Assembly: GCF_022690685.1 (NCBI RefSeq) | Contig: NZ_JALCYY010000035.1 | Span: 1 to 54,352 of the forward strand | DNA from: Anaeromyxobacter terrae | GTDB lineage: Bacteria; Myxococcota; Myxococcia; Myxococcales; Anaeromyxobacteraceae | DNA: 54,352 nt | Reading direction: 5' to 3' | Shown: piece after piece, positions 46,693-54,352 of the stretch | Layout of the letters: every line of letters begins with the position of its first letter | Position numbering within the stretch: the stretch's first letter is position 1 | Translations under genes and position numbers: made by a program | Notes under the pieces: model-generated | The model's input: the letters and a program-made list of their open reading frames with translations, nothing else | Databases searched by the model: none | Told to the model about the DNA's origin: nothing

Positions 46693-46880
46693 CGCCGCTC
46701 CCCGCGCCTCGCCTGCGGCCCTCGCCGAGGCGGCGTGCGCGAGTCGATGCTACGCCCGGCGGCGGCGAGCGGAGCGCACGAGACGGGGCGCTCCCGAGGG
46801 CTTCCCCCGCGTGGCCGCCCCGCCGCCCGACTCCGGCGTCGCTCCGCCGGATGGGTCGGCTGGCGTCCGCGCCTCGTCGC

Positions 46881-47165
46881 TCAGCGGCCGCACGAGCAGG
46901 AGGCCACCTGGACGCGTTCGACCTTCTGCGCGGCGGGCGCGGTCGCCTCGCGCGAGGTGCCGTAGTTCGCGTCATCGCCCGAACTCGCGAGGGACAGCCG
47001 TCCGTCCGGCCGCGGCAGCTCGACTCCGAACGAGGCGCGGGGCATGTCCCCGTAGCTCGCGTCGTCGCGAGAGCCCGCGTGCGGAGGGAACACGTCGGAG
47101 GCGGCTGCGGGGACGGCGAGGGAGAGCGTGAGCGCGGCGAGGGCAGTGAGGATGCGGAGCTTCAT
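46881..47165 (-). CDS. Small secreted protein with Cys-x-Cys tail
   Basis: Protein of 94 residues with a signal peptide (about 1-22, ending AAASD). The mature part carries a repeated acidic motif, DDASYGDMP and DDANYGTS, about 30 residues apart, and ends in ASCSCGR. The terminal CSC could bind metal or form a disulphide. No family recognised. The ATG at 47165 begins the signal peptide and follows AAAGAGACC; a longer start is unlikely. It stands between the BON gene and the RND exporter, same strand. Confidence 0.6.
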   Translation of the reverse strand: MKLRILTALAALTLSLAVPAAASDVFPPHAGSRDDASYGDMPRASFGVELPRPDGRLSLASSGDDANYGTSREATAPAAQKVERVQVASCSCGR

Positions 47166-47327
47166 GATGGGGTCTCTTTCGTGAGGGCGCGCGAGCGCGC
47201 GCATTGGGTGTGGCCTGGACGGATTGCAGCGCGCGTGCCGCGCTCCGCCGTCGCCGGGAAGCGCGGCTCCGCCAGCGAATGCCGCTGTCGACGCGCGCGC
47301 GGAGGGCGCCGGAGCCCGCCGGCGCGG

Positions 47328-49643
47328 TCACAGCGTGATCGGGCCGGTCACGTCTCGAGGGCGGACGGGCGGCGGTGCCTCGCGGCGCACGATCCAGAGC
47401 GCCGCCGGCAGCGCGGTGAAGTCGGCGAGCATGGCGAGGAGGAACGCGCCCGCCGTGACCATCCCGAACTGCCGGAGCGGCGGGAAGCTCGACAGGGCGA
47501 GCGCGAGGAAGCCCGCGGCGTCGATGAGCGTCGCGAAGACGATGGCGCGGCCGGAGACGCCGAGCGTGTGGCGGAGCGCGCCGTCGAGCCCGCCCGTCCC
47601 CTCGCCCTCGTTGAGATGGTGGAAGAAGTGGATCTGGTCGTTCTCGGTGGTCCCGAGCACGGTCGTGGCGACGAGGATCGTCGCGACGTTGAGGGACGCG
47701 CCCGCGAGGCGCATCGCGAGGAACGTGACGAGGATGGCGAACACCGACGGGATCATCGCCATGAGCCGCGCCGAGGCCGACCGGAACACCACGAGGAAGG
47801 CGGCGAAGATGAGCGCGGCGGTGATCGCGAAGCTCTCGGTGAGCGTCGGCACGAGGCTCGCCCCGACCTTCCCGGCGAGGATCGACTCCCCGACGACCCG
47901 GAGCTCCGCGCCGCGCAGCGCGGGCGCCTCCGCGACGGTCCGGCCCCACGCCTCGCGCGCCGCGCCGGTGAGCGCCGCCACGCCGGGCCCGTCGCCGCGC
48001 TCGAACACCACGGTGAGCTGCGCGTTCGCGAGGGTCCCGACGTCGACGAAGCCGCGGAGCTCGGGCCCGGCGAGGAGGAGCTGCTCGAGATCCGCGACCG
48101 CCGCGGCGAACGCCGCCGGATCTTCCGGGAGCGACTCGCCCTCGCCCGCAGCGTAGCGACGCAGCCGCAGGATCGAGGTCGGCCCGACCACCGACGAGAC
48201 GCCGGGGATCGCCTCCACCCGCCGGGTGAACCGGTCGAGCGACCGGAGCACCTCCGGATCGGTGACGGCACCGGCCGGCGTGTGCACCCACAGGCGCGCG
48301 ACGTTCAGCCCCCCGACGTGCCGCCGGAAGAACACCATGTCCCGGTGGACGGGCGAGGCCGGATCCACGTACTCGAGCACGTCGAGCCCGACCCCCATCG
48401 GCGCGAGCCGGCCCGGGAGGCCGAGCAGGGCCACGAGCCCGGCCGCGGCGAGGCCGAGCGCTCCGGCGACGAGCGGCCAGCGCCACCGCCAGGTGAACCC
48501 CGGGAGCGCCGCCGAGAGCCGGTCGTACAGGCGCGCGCGGATCTCGACCGTCTGCCGGGTCGGCGTCCGCAGCGCGCGCTGGAGGGCTGGGAAGAGCGTG
48601 AAGACCACCCCCCACGCGATCGCGAGCCCGGTCGCGGTCCAGATCCCCATCTCGCGCACCGGCCGGATGCGGGACACGGCGAGCGCCGCGAAGCCGAGCA
48701 CGGCGGCGGCGCTCGAGGCGGTCACCGGCAGGAGCTTGTTCGCGAGCGCGGCGAGCTGGTGTCGGTCCGCCGGAACTCCCTCGGGCGCGTCCACGAACCG
48801 CGAGTGGAGGTACACGAGCGAGGCGAGCGTCGTCACGAGGACGGTGAGCGGCACGAGGGTCGAGACGATCGTGAACGGGAATCCGAGGAGCCGCCCCGCG
48901 GCGGTCGCGAGGGCCACCGCCGCGGCGAGGGTCAGCAGGATGGCGACGAGCGCGCGCACCGAGCGGTAGAGGAAGAGCGCGACCGCGACGACGAGCAGCC
49001 CGAACGCGGGGAACTGACGCCGGGAGGCCTCGCGCGACTCGCGCTCGATGAAGGCGTCGACGTAGGGTCCGCCCACGCGGCGCACGCCCGTGATCGCGTC
49101 GCCGCGCGCCCCCTCCACGGCCGCGTCGATGCGGGCGAGGGCGGCGTCGCGCGCGGCGGGCGTCGCCGCCTCGAACGTCACCGCGAGGCCGAGGAAGCGA
49201 TCGCCGACGAGCCCCTGCCGCCGGAAGAAGCCCGTCCCGCTCGCGAACCGGCGCAGCGCCTCGGCCGCCGCGGGATCGTGGGCCGGAGCAGGGCCTGGGC
49301 GCGCCCGCGCGAACGCGTCGAGGATCGAGACGGGCGTCGTGCCCGGCAGCGCCCGGAGGGCGTCCTCCACGGCGGCCACCTGCCCGAGCGTGCGCGGGCG
49401 GAACGGCTCGTCCGCCTCGAGGAGCAGCATGAGCGTCGGGCGCTCGGGGAAGATGCGCTGGAGCTCGCGGGTGGCGACGAAGTCCGGATCGGAGGGGACG
49501 ACGAGCCGGTCGATCGCGCCCTCCGACGGGATCCCCGCGGCGAGCCAGGCGGCGGCGGGGACGCCGAGCGCGTACAGCAGGAGGATCGGGACGCGGAGCG
49601 CCACGATCGCGCCGAAGACGCGCTCGATCCGCGAGCGGGGCAT
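47328..49643 (-). CDS. RND/MMPL superfamily exporter
   Basis: Membrane protein of 771 residues with the RND two-fold pattern. One helix near residue 15, a large periplasmic loop (about 40-210) and five to six helices (about 215-390) form the first half. The second half repeats this, with a loop from about 430 to 600 and helices to the end. The half-length size and lack of a fused second copy place it with HAE3/MMPL-type lipid or hopanoid exporters rather than tripartite drug pumps. No adaptor or outer-membrane channel gene is adjacent. Substrate unknown. The ATG at 49643 has a strong hydrophobic start. Confidence 0.85.
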   Translation of the reverse strand: MPRSRIERVFGAIVALRVPILLLYALGVPAAAWLAAGIPSEGAIDRLVVPSDPDFVATRELQRIFPERPTLMLLLEADEPFRPRTLGQVAAVEDALRALPGTTPVSILDAFARARPGPAPAHDPAAAEALRRFASGTGFFRRQGLVGDRFLGLAVTFEAATPAARDAALARIDAAVEGARGDAITGVRRVGGPYVDAFIERESREASRRQFPAFGLLVVAVALFLYRSVRALVAILLTLAAAVALATAAGRLLGFPFTIVSTLVPLTVLVTTLASLVYLHSRFVDAPEGVPADRHQLAALANKLLPVTASSAAAVLGFAALAVSRIRPVREMGIWTATGLAIAWGVVFTLFPALQRALRTPTRQTVEIRARLYDRLSAALPGFTWRWRWPLVAGALGLAAAGLVALLGLPGRLAPMGVGLDVLEYVDPASPVHRDMVFFRRHVGGLNVARLWVHTPAGAVTDPEVLRSLDRFTRRVEAIPGVSSVVGPTSILRLRRYAAGEGESLPEDPAAFAAAVADLEQLLLAGPELRGFVDVGTLANAQLTVVFERGDGPGVAALTGAAREAWGRTVAEAPALRGAELRVVGESILAGKVGASLVPTLTESFAITAALIFAAFLVVFRSASARLMAMIPSVFAILVTFLAMRLAGASLNVATILVATTVLGTTENDQIHFFHHLNEGEGTGGLDGALRHTLGVSGRAIVFATLIDAAGFLALALSSFPPLRQFGMVTAGAFLLAMLADFTALPAALWIVRREAPPPVRPRDVTGPITL

Positions 49644-49809
49644 CCGCGGGAGCCTAGCACCGCGCCCCCCCGGGCCGCGGGTCCCGTCCCGGTCGCGCCG
49701 CGGCGAGGGGCCGCGTGTGCGGAAGCGGACACCCTGGGTGTCGCGACCCCACCGGGCTCGCCTCGCTCATGACGTTCCGGAAAGAGGGCCGCGCGCTTAC
49801 CGTGCCGGG

Positions 49810-50634
49810 GTGCGCGCCGTCTCGCTCGCGATCCTCCTCGGCCTCGCGCTCGCCGGATGCGCGCAGGCGCTCCGGAGACCCGCGCCGCTCCCGCCGACGC
49901 CCGGCGGGGCAGGGGCGGCGACGGACGCGGCGAGGCTGCTCGCCGAGGCGGACGCGGCCTTCGCGCGCAGGCCCGATCCTGCCGCGGTACGCCGGGCCGA
50001 GGCGCTCTACCGCGAGGCCGCGCAGGCGAACCCGGGCGCGGTCGAGGGGTACTACGGCGCGGTGCGCGCCGAGATCTGGCTCGCCGAGCACGAGCGCTCC
50101 GCCGAGGAGCGCGCGCGGCTCGCGAAGTCCGCGGTCGACCTCGGCCAGCTCTGCGAGGCGCGCGCGCCGGACGACGCCCGCTGCGCGTACGCCCTCGCGC
50201 TCGCTCTCGGCATCCAGGCGCGCGAGCGGAGGAGCACGGCCGCCGAGGGGCTGAAGCTCATGGTGGAGCGGCTCCGCCGCGCCGCCGCCCGGGATCCGAT
50301 GCTCGACGACGCGGGGCCCGAGCGCGTGCTGGCGCTGCTGCTCCTGCGGGCGCCGGGGTGGCCGCTCGGGCCGGGTGATCCCGAGGCGGGGCTCGCGGAG
50401 GCGAGGAAGGCCGCCGAGCGCGCCCCGGAGTTCCCGCCGAACCCGCTCGCGCTCGCGGAGGCGCTCGCCGCGAGCGGCGACCCCGAGGCGGGCCGCGCCG
50501 CCGCGGAAGCGGCGCTCTCGCTCGCGGAGAAGCGCGCGGCGTCGGGGGACCCCGACGCGCCGGAGTGGGTCGCGGAGGCGCGGCGGCTGCTCGCCGGGGC
50601 GGCGCAGGCGCCTGCGTCGCGGGAGACCCCGTAG
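49810..50634 (+). CDS. TPR-like lipoprotein
   Basis: Protein of 274 residues. A GTG start opens a signal peptide ending in a lipobox, ALAGC (Cys about 16), so it is probably lipidated. After a Pro-rich linker the rest is alpha-helical, Ala/Glu/Arg-rich, with tetratricopeptide-like repeats (AEALYREAAQANPGAVEGYY; a second near PNPLALAEALAASGD). Such lipoproteins scaffold envelope complexes. No ribosome site is obvious before the GTG, but the lipobox fixes the start within a few codons. It is divergent from the RND exporter. Confidence 0.7.
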   Translation: MRAVSLAILLGLALAGCAQALRRPAPLPPTPGGAGAATDAARLLAEADAAFARRPDPAAVRRAEALYREAAQANPGAVEGYYGAVRAEIWLAEHERSAEERARLAKSAVDLGQLCEARAPDDARCAYALALALGIQARERRSTAAEGLKLMVERLRRAAARDPMLDDAGPERVLALLLLRAPGWPLGPGDPEAGLAEARKAAERAPEFPPNPLALAEALAASGDPEAGRAAAEAALSLAEKRAASGDPDAPEWVAEARRLLAGAAQAPASRETP

Positions 50635-50687
50635 CGACCTCCGCGCCACGAAATATCGGCGGAGCCCACGCGTAGCGTCGTGAACCG

Positions 50688-50909
50688 ATGCTCACCTTCC
50701 TCGCCTGGCTCGTGCTGCTCGTCGTGTGCTGGCCGCTCGCGCTCGCCGCGCTGCTCCTCTATCCGCTCGTCTGGATCCTGGTGCTGCCGTTCCGGATCCT
50801 CGGCGTCGCGGTGGACGGCGTGCTCGCGCTCCTCGGGGCGGTCCTGATGTTCCCCGCGCGGCTGCTGCGCGGCCCACGCGCGTTCCGCCGCGACCCCGCC
50901 CGCGGCTGA
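50688..50909 (+). CDS. Small membrane protein
   Basis: Protein of 73 residues with two to three hydrophobic segments (residues about 3-30 and 37-57) and a basic tail (ARLLRGPRAFRRDPARG). No family recognised. It starts 53 bases after the TPR-like lipoprotein stop on the same strand and may be co-transcribed. The upstream sequence is less GC-rich (AAATATCGGCGGAG), with a fair GGAG ribosome site farther than ideal. Confidence 0.55.
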   Translation: MLTFLAWLVLLVVCWPLALAALLLYPLVWILVLPFRILGVAVDGVLALLGAVLMFPARLLRGPRAFRRDPARG

Positions 50910-51000
50910 CCGCGCGAGATCCCGACACCGATCGCCGGGCGAAGCCCTCGCCCGACGCCAGCGCCAGCGAGGCCGCCAGGCGATGGCGCAGCGGGACCGC

Positions 51001-51117
51001 TCAGAAGCTCAAGAAGAGCATCGCGCTCCCGAGGAGCGCGACGAGCGCAGCGAGGACCAGCGCGTAGTCGGACCCATGCTCGCGCCAGGCGTTCCGCACG
51101 ACGGATGCGAAGGGCAT
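51001..51117 (-). CDS. 38-residue single-helix membrane peptide
   Basis: A very short gene read leftwards: MPFASVVRNAWREHGSDY then a helix of about 20 hydrophobic residues ending SAMLFLSF. A GGAGG ribosome site sits about five bases before the ATG, which is good support for translation. It resembles no family I know. It faces away from the NrfD operon, with an FNR-like site about 100 bases upstream that might control both directions. Confidence 0.5.
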   Translation of the reverse strand: MPFASVVRNAWREHGSDYALVLAALVALLGSAMLFLSF

Positions 51118-51210
51118 CGTGGCCTCCGTTCCTGCCGCGGGAGATTTCGCGGTCAGTGCGAGTGAGCGCCTGCTGCGCGACCCTGTCCATGCCTCGAAGG
51201 CGTGCGACCA

Positions 51211-51224
51211 TTGACGGCTATCAA
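51211..51224. promoter_or_regulatory. FNR/CRP-type site upstream of the second NrfD operon
   Basis: TTGACGGCTATCAA matches TTGAT-N4-ATCAA with one mismatch. It lies between the divergent 38-residue peptide and the small repeat protein that opens the tetraheme/NrfD operon, 173 bases before the latter. The surrounding region is less GC-rich, with a TAGCTAAT stretch near 51330 as a possible -10 region. Confidence 0.45.
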
Positions 51225-51383
51225 TTGAGACCTGCGCTCAAACGCGCACCCCGCTCCTTCGAGACCGTCGTGAATTCGGTCGGATGCGTCGTCGAGAAAA
51301 GGCCTGAAAGCCTGGGTTCGCGGGCAGATAGCTAATTCGGGGCACATTGCGGCGGGGTGCGGGACTGTGGTTGCCTTCGATTC

Positions 51384-51680
51384 GTGACGCAATTTTGGGC
51401 TGCGACATTTTCGTCGTTGCGCAAGGTCTTCGCGGTCGAGCGCCTCGGGCCGCCGGCTCCCGCGCTCGCCCCGCGCCGCCGACGCGGCCTCCTGCGAACG
51501 CTCCTCGCGCCCGAGCCGCTCCAGCGGGACCCCGAGGCGTCGCCGCGCGCGCGGCGTGGCTGGCTCCGGCTCCTCTTCGCCGCCGAGCCGCTCGGGCGCG
51601 CGCCCGAGCCGCCGCCGCGCGCGCGTCGCGCCCGCTGGATGCGCTGGCTGTTCGGTCTCGAGCCGCTCGACCCGCCGTAG
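51384..51680 (+). CDS. Small protein with four imperfect LF-x-x-EPL repeats
   Basis: Basic protein of about 98 residues built from four imperfect copies of an R-x-L-F-x-x-E-P-L unit: SLRKVFAVERL, LLRTLLAPEPL, WLRLLFAAEPL and WMRWLFGLEPL. They are separated by Pro/Arg-rich linkers (PRARR). The helical units look amphipathic. I recognise no named family. It is 12 bases before the tetraheme cytochrome gene, so it is probably part of that complex. The start is uncertain: GTG at 51384 is used, but GTG at 51357 or TTG at 51417 are possible and none has a good ribosome site. Confidence 0.6.
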   Translation: MTQFWAATFSSLRKVFAVERLGPPAPALAPRRRRGLLRTLLAPEPLQRDPEASPRARRGWLRLLFAAEPLGRAPEPPPRARRARWMRWLFGLEPLDPP

Positions 51681-51692
51681 CGAGGAGGCGCA

Positions 51693-52154
51693 ATGGAATC
51701 CGCCCGACACGTCTTCCGCGTCCTGTTCCTGCTCCTCGTGGTCGTCGTGATCTTCTCGGTCGGCCGGACCTTCCTCGTGCCGAAGTCGTACGGCGCTTAC
51801 GGCCCCTATCGCTTCGACAACGTCGCGGAGCAGGCCGCGATCCGGCCGCCGCAGCACGGAGGCTCGGCGTCTTGCGGCGCGTGCCACGCGGAGCGTCTGA
51901 AGGCGGTCGCCGCCGGCGCGCACCGCAGGGTGGGCTGCGAGGTGTGCCACGCGCCGCTCGCGAGGCACGTCCAGGACGGCGCCAGGATCGCGGCGATGCC
52001 GGTGGACCGGTCGTTCACGCTCTGTGCGCGGTGCCACCGCCGCATCGAAGGCCGCCCCGCCGCGTTCCCGCAGATCGTCCTCGCCCAGCACCAGGGCGGC
52101 GTCGAGGGGACCGCCTGCATCGACTGCCACGCGCCGCACTCCCCGAAGCTCTGA
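51693..52154 (+). CDS. Membrane-anchored tetraheme cytochrome c
   Basis: Protein of 153 residues. An N-terminal anchor helix (about 7-28) is followed by a periplasmic domain with four CxxCH motifs at Cys61, 82, 111 and 142. Extra histidines can complete bis-His ligation. It is probably the electron-exit subunit of the NrfD complex encoded by the next two genes. The gene order, cytochrome then ferredoxin then NrfD, resembles the CbcSTU-type menaquinol oxidoreductases described in Geobacter; that comparison is from memory. GAGGAGG precedes the ATG. Confidence 0.9.
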   Translation: MESARHVFRVLFLLLVVVVIFSVGRTFLVPKSYGAYGPYRFDNVAEQAAIRPPQHGGSASCGACHAERLKAVAAGAHRRVGCEVCHAPLARHVQDGARIAAMPVDRSFTLCARCHRRIEGRPAAFPQIVLAQHQGGVEGTACIDCHAPHSPKL

Positions 52155-52166
52155 CAGGAGGCCACG

Positions 52167-52961
52167 ATGGACGAGACCCAGAGCGACGCCCCCGCACCCG
52201 CTCCGCAGCCGGCGCCGGAGCCCGTCGGCCGCCGGGAGTTCCTCTCGAACGCGCTCCGCCTCGGCGGCGGGGTGCTCGTGTTCCTCGCCGGCGCTCCCGC
52301 GCTCGGAGAGGGCCCCGTGGCGGAGGGCTACGACTGGACGCAGCACCGCTACGCCTACCTCATCGACACCGAGAAGTGCATCGGCTGCGGCTCCTGCGTC
52401 CGCGCGTGCAAGGCCGAGAACGGCGTCCCCGACGGCTTCTTCCGGACGTGGGTGGAGCGCTACGTCGTCTCGCCCGAGGCCTCGCACGTGGACTCGCCGA
52501 AGGGCGGGCTCGACGGGTTCCCCCCGATCCAGACGCCGTTCACGCCGACCAAGTCGTTCTTCGTCCCGAAGATGTGCAACCACTGCAAGGAGACGCCCTG
52601 CGTCCAGGTCTGCCCGGTCGGCGCCTCGTACCGCACGCAGGACGGCCTCGTGCTCGTGGACGCGGAGCGCTGCATCGGCTGCGGGTACTGCGTCCAGGCG
52701 TGCCCCTACGGCAGCCGGTTCCTGTCGCCGACGACGCACACCGCAGAGAAGTGCACCTGGTGCTACCACCGCGTCACGAAGGGCCTGAAGCCCGCCTGCG
52801 TCGAGGTCTGCCCGACCGGCACGCGCCAGTTCGGGGACATGCGCCGCGAGGACGATCCGGTCCGGCTCGCGATCGCGCACGGCCGCGTGAGCGTGCTGCA
52901 GCCGCACCTGCTCACGGAGCCGCAGTGCTTCTACCTCGGCCTCGACAAGGAGGTGCGGTGA
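52167..52961 (+). CDS. Tat-exported 4Fe-4S ferredoxin subunit (NrfC/PsrB-like)
   Basis: Periplasmic iron-sulphur protein of 264 residues. A twin-arginine motif (GRREFLSNA, 21-29) heads the signal. Four cysteine groups follow: CIGCGSC from Cys71, CNHCKETPCVQVC, CIGCGYCVQAC and CTWC with PACVEVC, enough for four 4Fe-4S clusters. It relays electrons from the NrfD quinone site to the tetraheme cytochrome. It begins 12 bases after the cytochrome and its stop overlaps the ATG of the NrfD gene. Confidence 0.92.
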   Translation: MDETQSDAPAPAPQPAPEPVGRREFLSNALRLGGGVLVFLAGAPALGEGPVAEGYDWTQHRYAYLIDTEKCIGCGSCVRACKAENGVPDGFFRTWVERYVVSPEASHVDSPKGGLDGFPPIQTPFTPTKSFFVPKMCNHCKETPCVQVCPVGASYRTQDGLVLVDAERCIGCGYCVQACPYGSRFLSPTTHTAEKCTWCYHRVTKGLKPACVEVCPTGTRQFGDMRREDDPVRLAIAHGRVSVLQPHLLTEPQCFYLGLDKEVR

Positions 52962-54172
52962 TGCCGGAGATCAGCGGCTACGCGTTCCCGAACGACGTGC
53001 ACGTCCACTGGAGCCTGATGATCGTGATGTACCCGTACATCACCGGCTTCGTGGCGGGAGCGTTCATCGTCACCGCCCTCTACCACCTCTTCGGCAAGAA
53101 GGAGTTCGAGCCGGTGGCGCGGCTCGCGCTCGCGACCTCCTTCTGCTTCATGGCCATCGCGACCTTCCCCCTGAACCTCCACCTCGGCCACGCCGAGCGC
53201 GCGTTCAACGTCGTCGTGACGCCGCACTTCTCCTCGGCGATGGCGGGCTTCGGCCTGCTCTACTCCGGGTACTTCGTCATCCTGCTGCTCGAGGTCTGGT
53301 TCGTGTACCGGCGCGAGATCATCGAGACCGCGCGCCGGAGCCGCGGCGTGAAGCGCGTGTTCTACGCCGCCCTCGCGCTCGGCACCTACGACACCTCGCC
53401 CGAGGCGCTCGAGATCGATCACCGCGCGGTGAAGCTCCTCTCCGCGTTCGGCCTGCCCGCGGCGTGCATGCTGCACGGCTACGTCGGCTTCATCTTCGGC
53501 GGGATCAAGGCGAACCCGTGGTGGTCGACGCCGCTCATGCCGGTCATCTTCCTGCTCTCGGCGGCGGTGTCCGGGATCGCGCTGCTCGTGCTCCTCTACC
53601 AGGTGACCGCCAAGCTCGGGCGGCGCCCGATCGAGCGGGAGACGGTGCAGGCGATGGCGCGCTGGCTCTGGTTCTTCCTCATCCTCACCGTCACCCTCGA
53701 GCTGCTCGAGATCGTGCTGCTCGCCTACGAGAACTCCGACGCCTGGCACATCATCTCGCAGCTCCTCACCACGCGGCTCGAGTTCTCCTTCATCTCCGTC
53801 CAGATGATCGGCGGGAGCCTCGTCCCGTTCATCCTCCTCGCGATCGTGGTGACGATGAACGCGTACCTGCACGACCGGGTGCGGAACACGCTCGCCTCGG
53901 TCGCCTCGCTGCTCCTCCTCGTGCAGGTGTTCTCGATGCGCTGGAACGTCGTCATCGGCGGGCAGCTGCTCTCGAAGTCGTTCCGCGGCCTGCGCTCCGG
54001 CTACCAGCCGTCGCTCTTCGGCCGGGAGGGGGTCATCGTCGCGATCGCGCTGTTCGTCCTGCCGTTCGTGCTCCTGTGGGTGTTCGACCGGGTGCTGCCC
54101 ATCGAGCCCGCGGCCGCGCCGAGCGACCCGAGGCACGAGCCCGCGGCGGAGCCCGCGCGCCGCACGGCCTGA
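52961..54172 (+). CDS. NrfD/PsrC family quinol-oxidising membrane subunit
   Basis: Membrane protein of 403 residues with about ten helices of the NrfD family. The opening NDVHVHWSLMIVMYPYITGFVAGAF is typical of the Cbc/Psr subgroup. It binds the quinone on the periplasmic side and passes electrons to the ferredoxin. The ATG overlaps the preceding stop (TGATG); a GTG one codon earlier is possible. It closes the complex; a further gene starts 58 bases downstream, so the operon may continue. Confidence 0.92.
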   Translation: MPEISGYAFPNDVHVHWSLMIVMYPYITGFVAGAFIVTALYHLFGKKEFEPVARLALATSFCFMAIATFPLNLHLGHAERAFNVVVTPHFSSAMAGFGLLYSGYFVILLLEVWFVYRREIIETARRSRGVKRVFYAALALGTYDTSPEALEIDHRAVKLLSAFGLPAACMLHGYVGFIFGGIKANPWWSTPLMPVIFLLSAAVSGIALLVLLYQVTAKLGRRPIERETVQAMARWLWFFLILTVTLELLEIVLLAYENSDAWHIISQLLTTRLEFSFISVQMIGGSLVPFILLAIVVTMNAYLHDRVRNTLASVASLLLLVQVFSMRWNVVIGGQLLSKSFRGLRSGYQPSLFGREGVIVAIALFVLPFVLLWVFDRVLPIEPAAAPSDPRHEPAAEPARRTA

Positions 54173-54229
54173 CGCGCGCGAGGCCGCCGGGACGGGCCCG
54201 GCGGTCCTCGCTCGACCGGGGAGGCGCCC

Positions 54230-54352
54230 GTGACGGATCGGCTGGCGGAGCTCGAGGCGAGGCACGCGGCGACGGAGGAGCGGCTCCGTCGGCTGGAGCA
54301 GCGCCTCGCGGCCCTGGAGGGCGCGCCGGCGGAGGCGCGGGCGCGCGCCGCC
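54230..54352 (+). CDS. Partial coiled-coil protein, runs off the window
   Basis: Only the first 41 codons are in the window. A GTG start follows GGGGAGG at good spacing. The peptide is charged and heptad-like (RLAELEARHAATEERLRR and onwards), a coiled coil. It may belong to the NrfD operon. No function can be assigned from the part present. Confidence 0.55.
   Translation, partial: MTDRLAELEARHAATEERLRRLEQRLAALEGAPAEARARAA

Noticed and set aside
49090-49809. Long in-frame extension upstream of the TPR-like lipoprotein
   Set aside because: It overlaps the divergent RND exporter gene and would bury the lipobox signal peptide deep inside the protein.

Overview
The window is very GC-rich (roughly 70-75% by eye) and is full of multiheme c-type cytochromes, quinol-oxidising membrane complexes, FNR-type operator sequences, an acetate kinase/phosphotransacetylase pair and myxobacterial-style low-complexity proteins. 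Together these suggest an anaerobic or facultative deltaproteobacterium of the Myxococcota, most like Anaeromyxobacter. That assignment is inference from gene content and composition; no rRNA or other marker gene is present.

Layout. 1-300: a 102-bp repeat element followed by a GGGGTC hexanucleotide tract. 305-5835: Ppx/GppA-type exopolyphosphatase, DUF2249 protein, rubrerythrin, YceI protein, a secreted Cache-like sensor protein and pirin. 6008-14956 (minus strand): a compact eight-gene operon encoding an outer-membrane monoheme beta-barrel, a cupredoxin, and the six subunits of Alternative Complex III (actA-F), with overlaps between most genes. 15521-17981: a small secreted protein, an FMN-binding PNPOx-fold protein, the second copy of the 102-bp repeat, a cysteine-rich copper-storage protein and Cu/Zn superoxide dismutase. 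18333-24344: an acyl-CoA dehydrogenase / ETF-quinone oxidoreductase-like / EtfB / EtfA operon, feeding electrons from acyl-CoA oxidation to quinone. 24461-26817: an RGG-rich protein and a RIO-type kinase with a 15-unit repeat tail. 26837-37763: a lipoprotein, the complete kdpFABC-DE potassium-uptake operon (including an unlisted 30-residue KdpF and an extra 88-residue membrane protein ahead of it), and a divergent KimA-like APC permease. 37777-42550: HdeD-like protein, single-domain response regulator, and ackA-pta. 42901-50909: DUF4870 protein, a secreted protein, a dense array of perfect hairpins, a chorismate mutase-DAHP synthase fusion, a three-BON-domain protein, a small secreted Cys-tail protein, an RND/MMPL exporter, a TPR-like lipoprotein and a small membrane protein. 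51001-54352: a 38-residue membrane peptide, then an operon for a second NrfD-type quinol oxidoreductase (small repeat protein, tetraheme cytochrome, Tat-exported ferredoxin, NrfD) and the start of a further coiled-coil gene.

How it fits together. Two separate NrfD-based quinone-linked complexes, an ETF-to-quinone module and acetate formation point to a branched respiratory/fermentative metabolism. FNR-like sites upstream of ackA-pta and upstream of the second NrfD operon suggest that at least part of this is oxygen-regulated. Kdp plus the KimA-like permease form a potassium locus. The most unusual non-coding features are the duplicated 102-bp element with its G4-prone tract, the hairpin array between two convergent genes, and the helically phased CTTGATG repeats in the kdp/KimA-like intergenic region.
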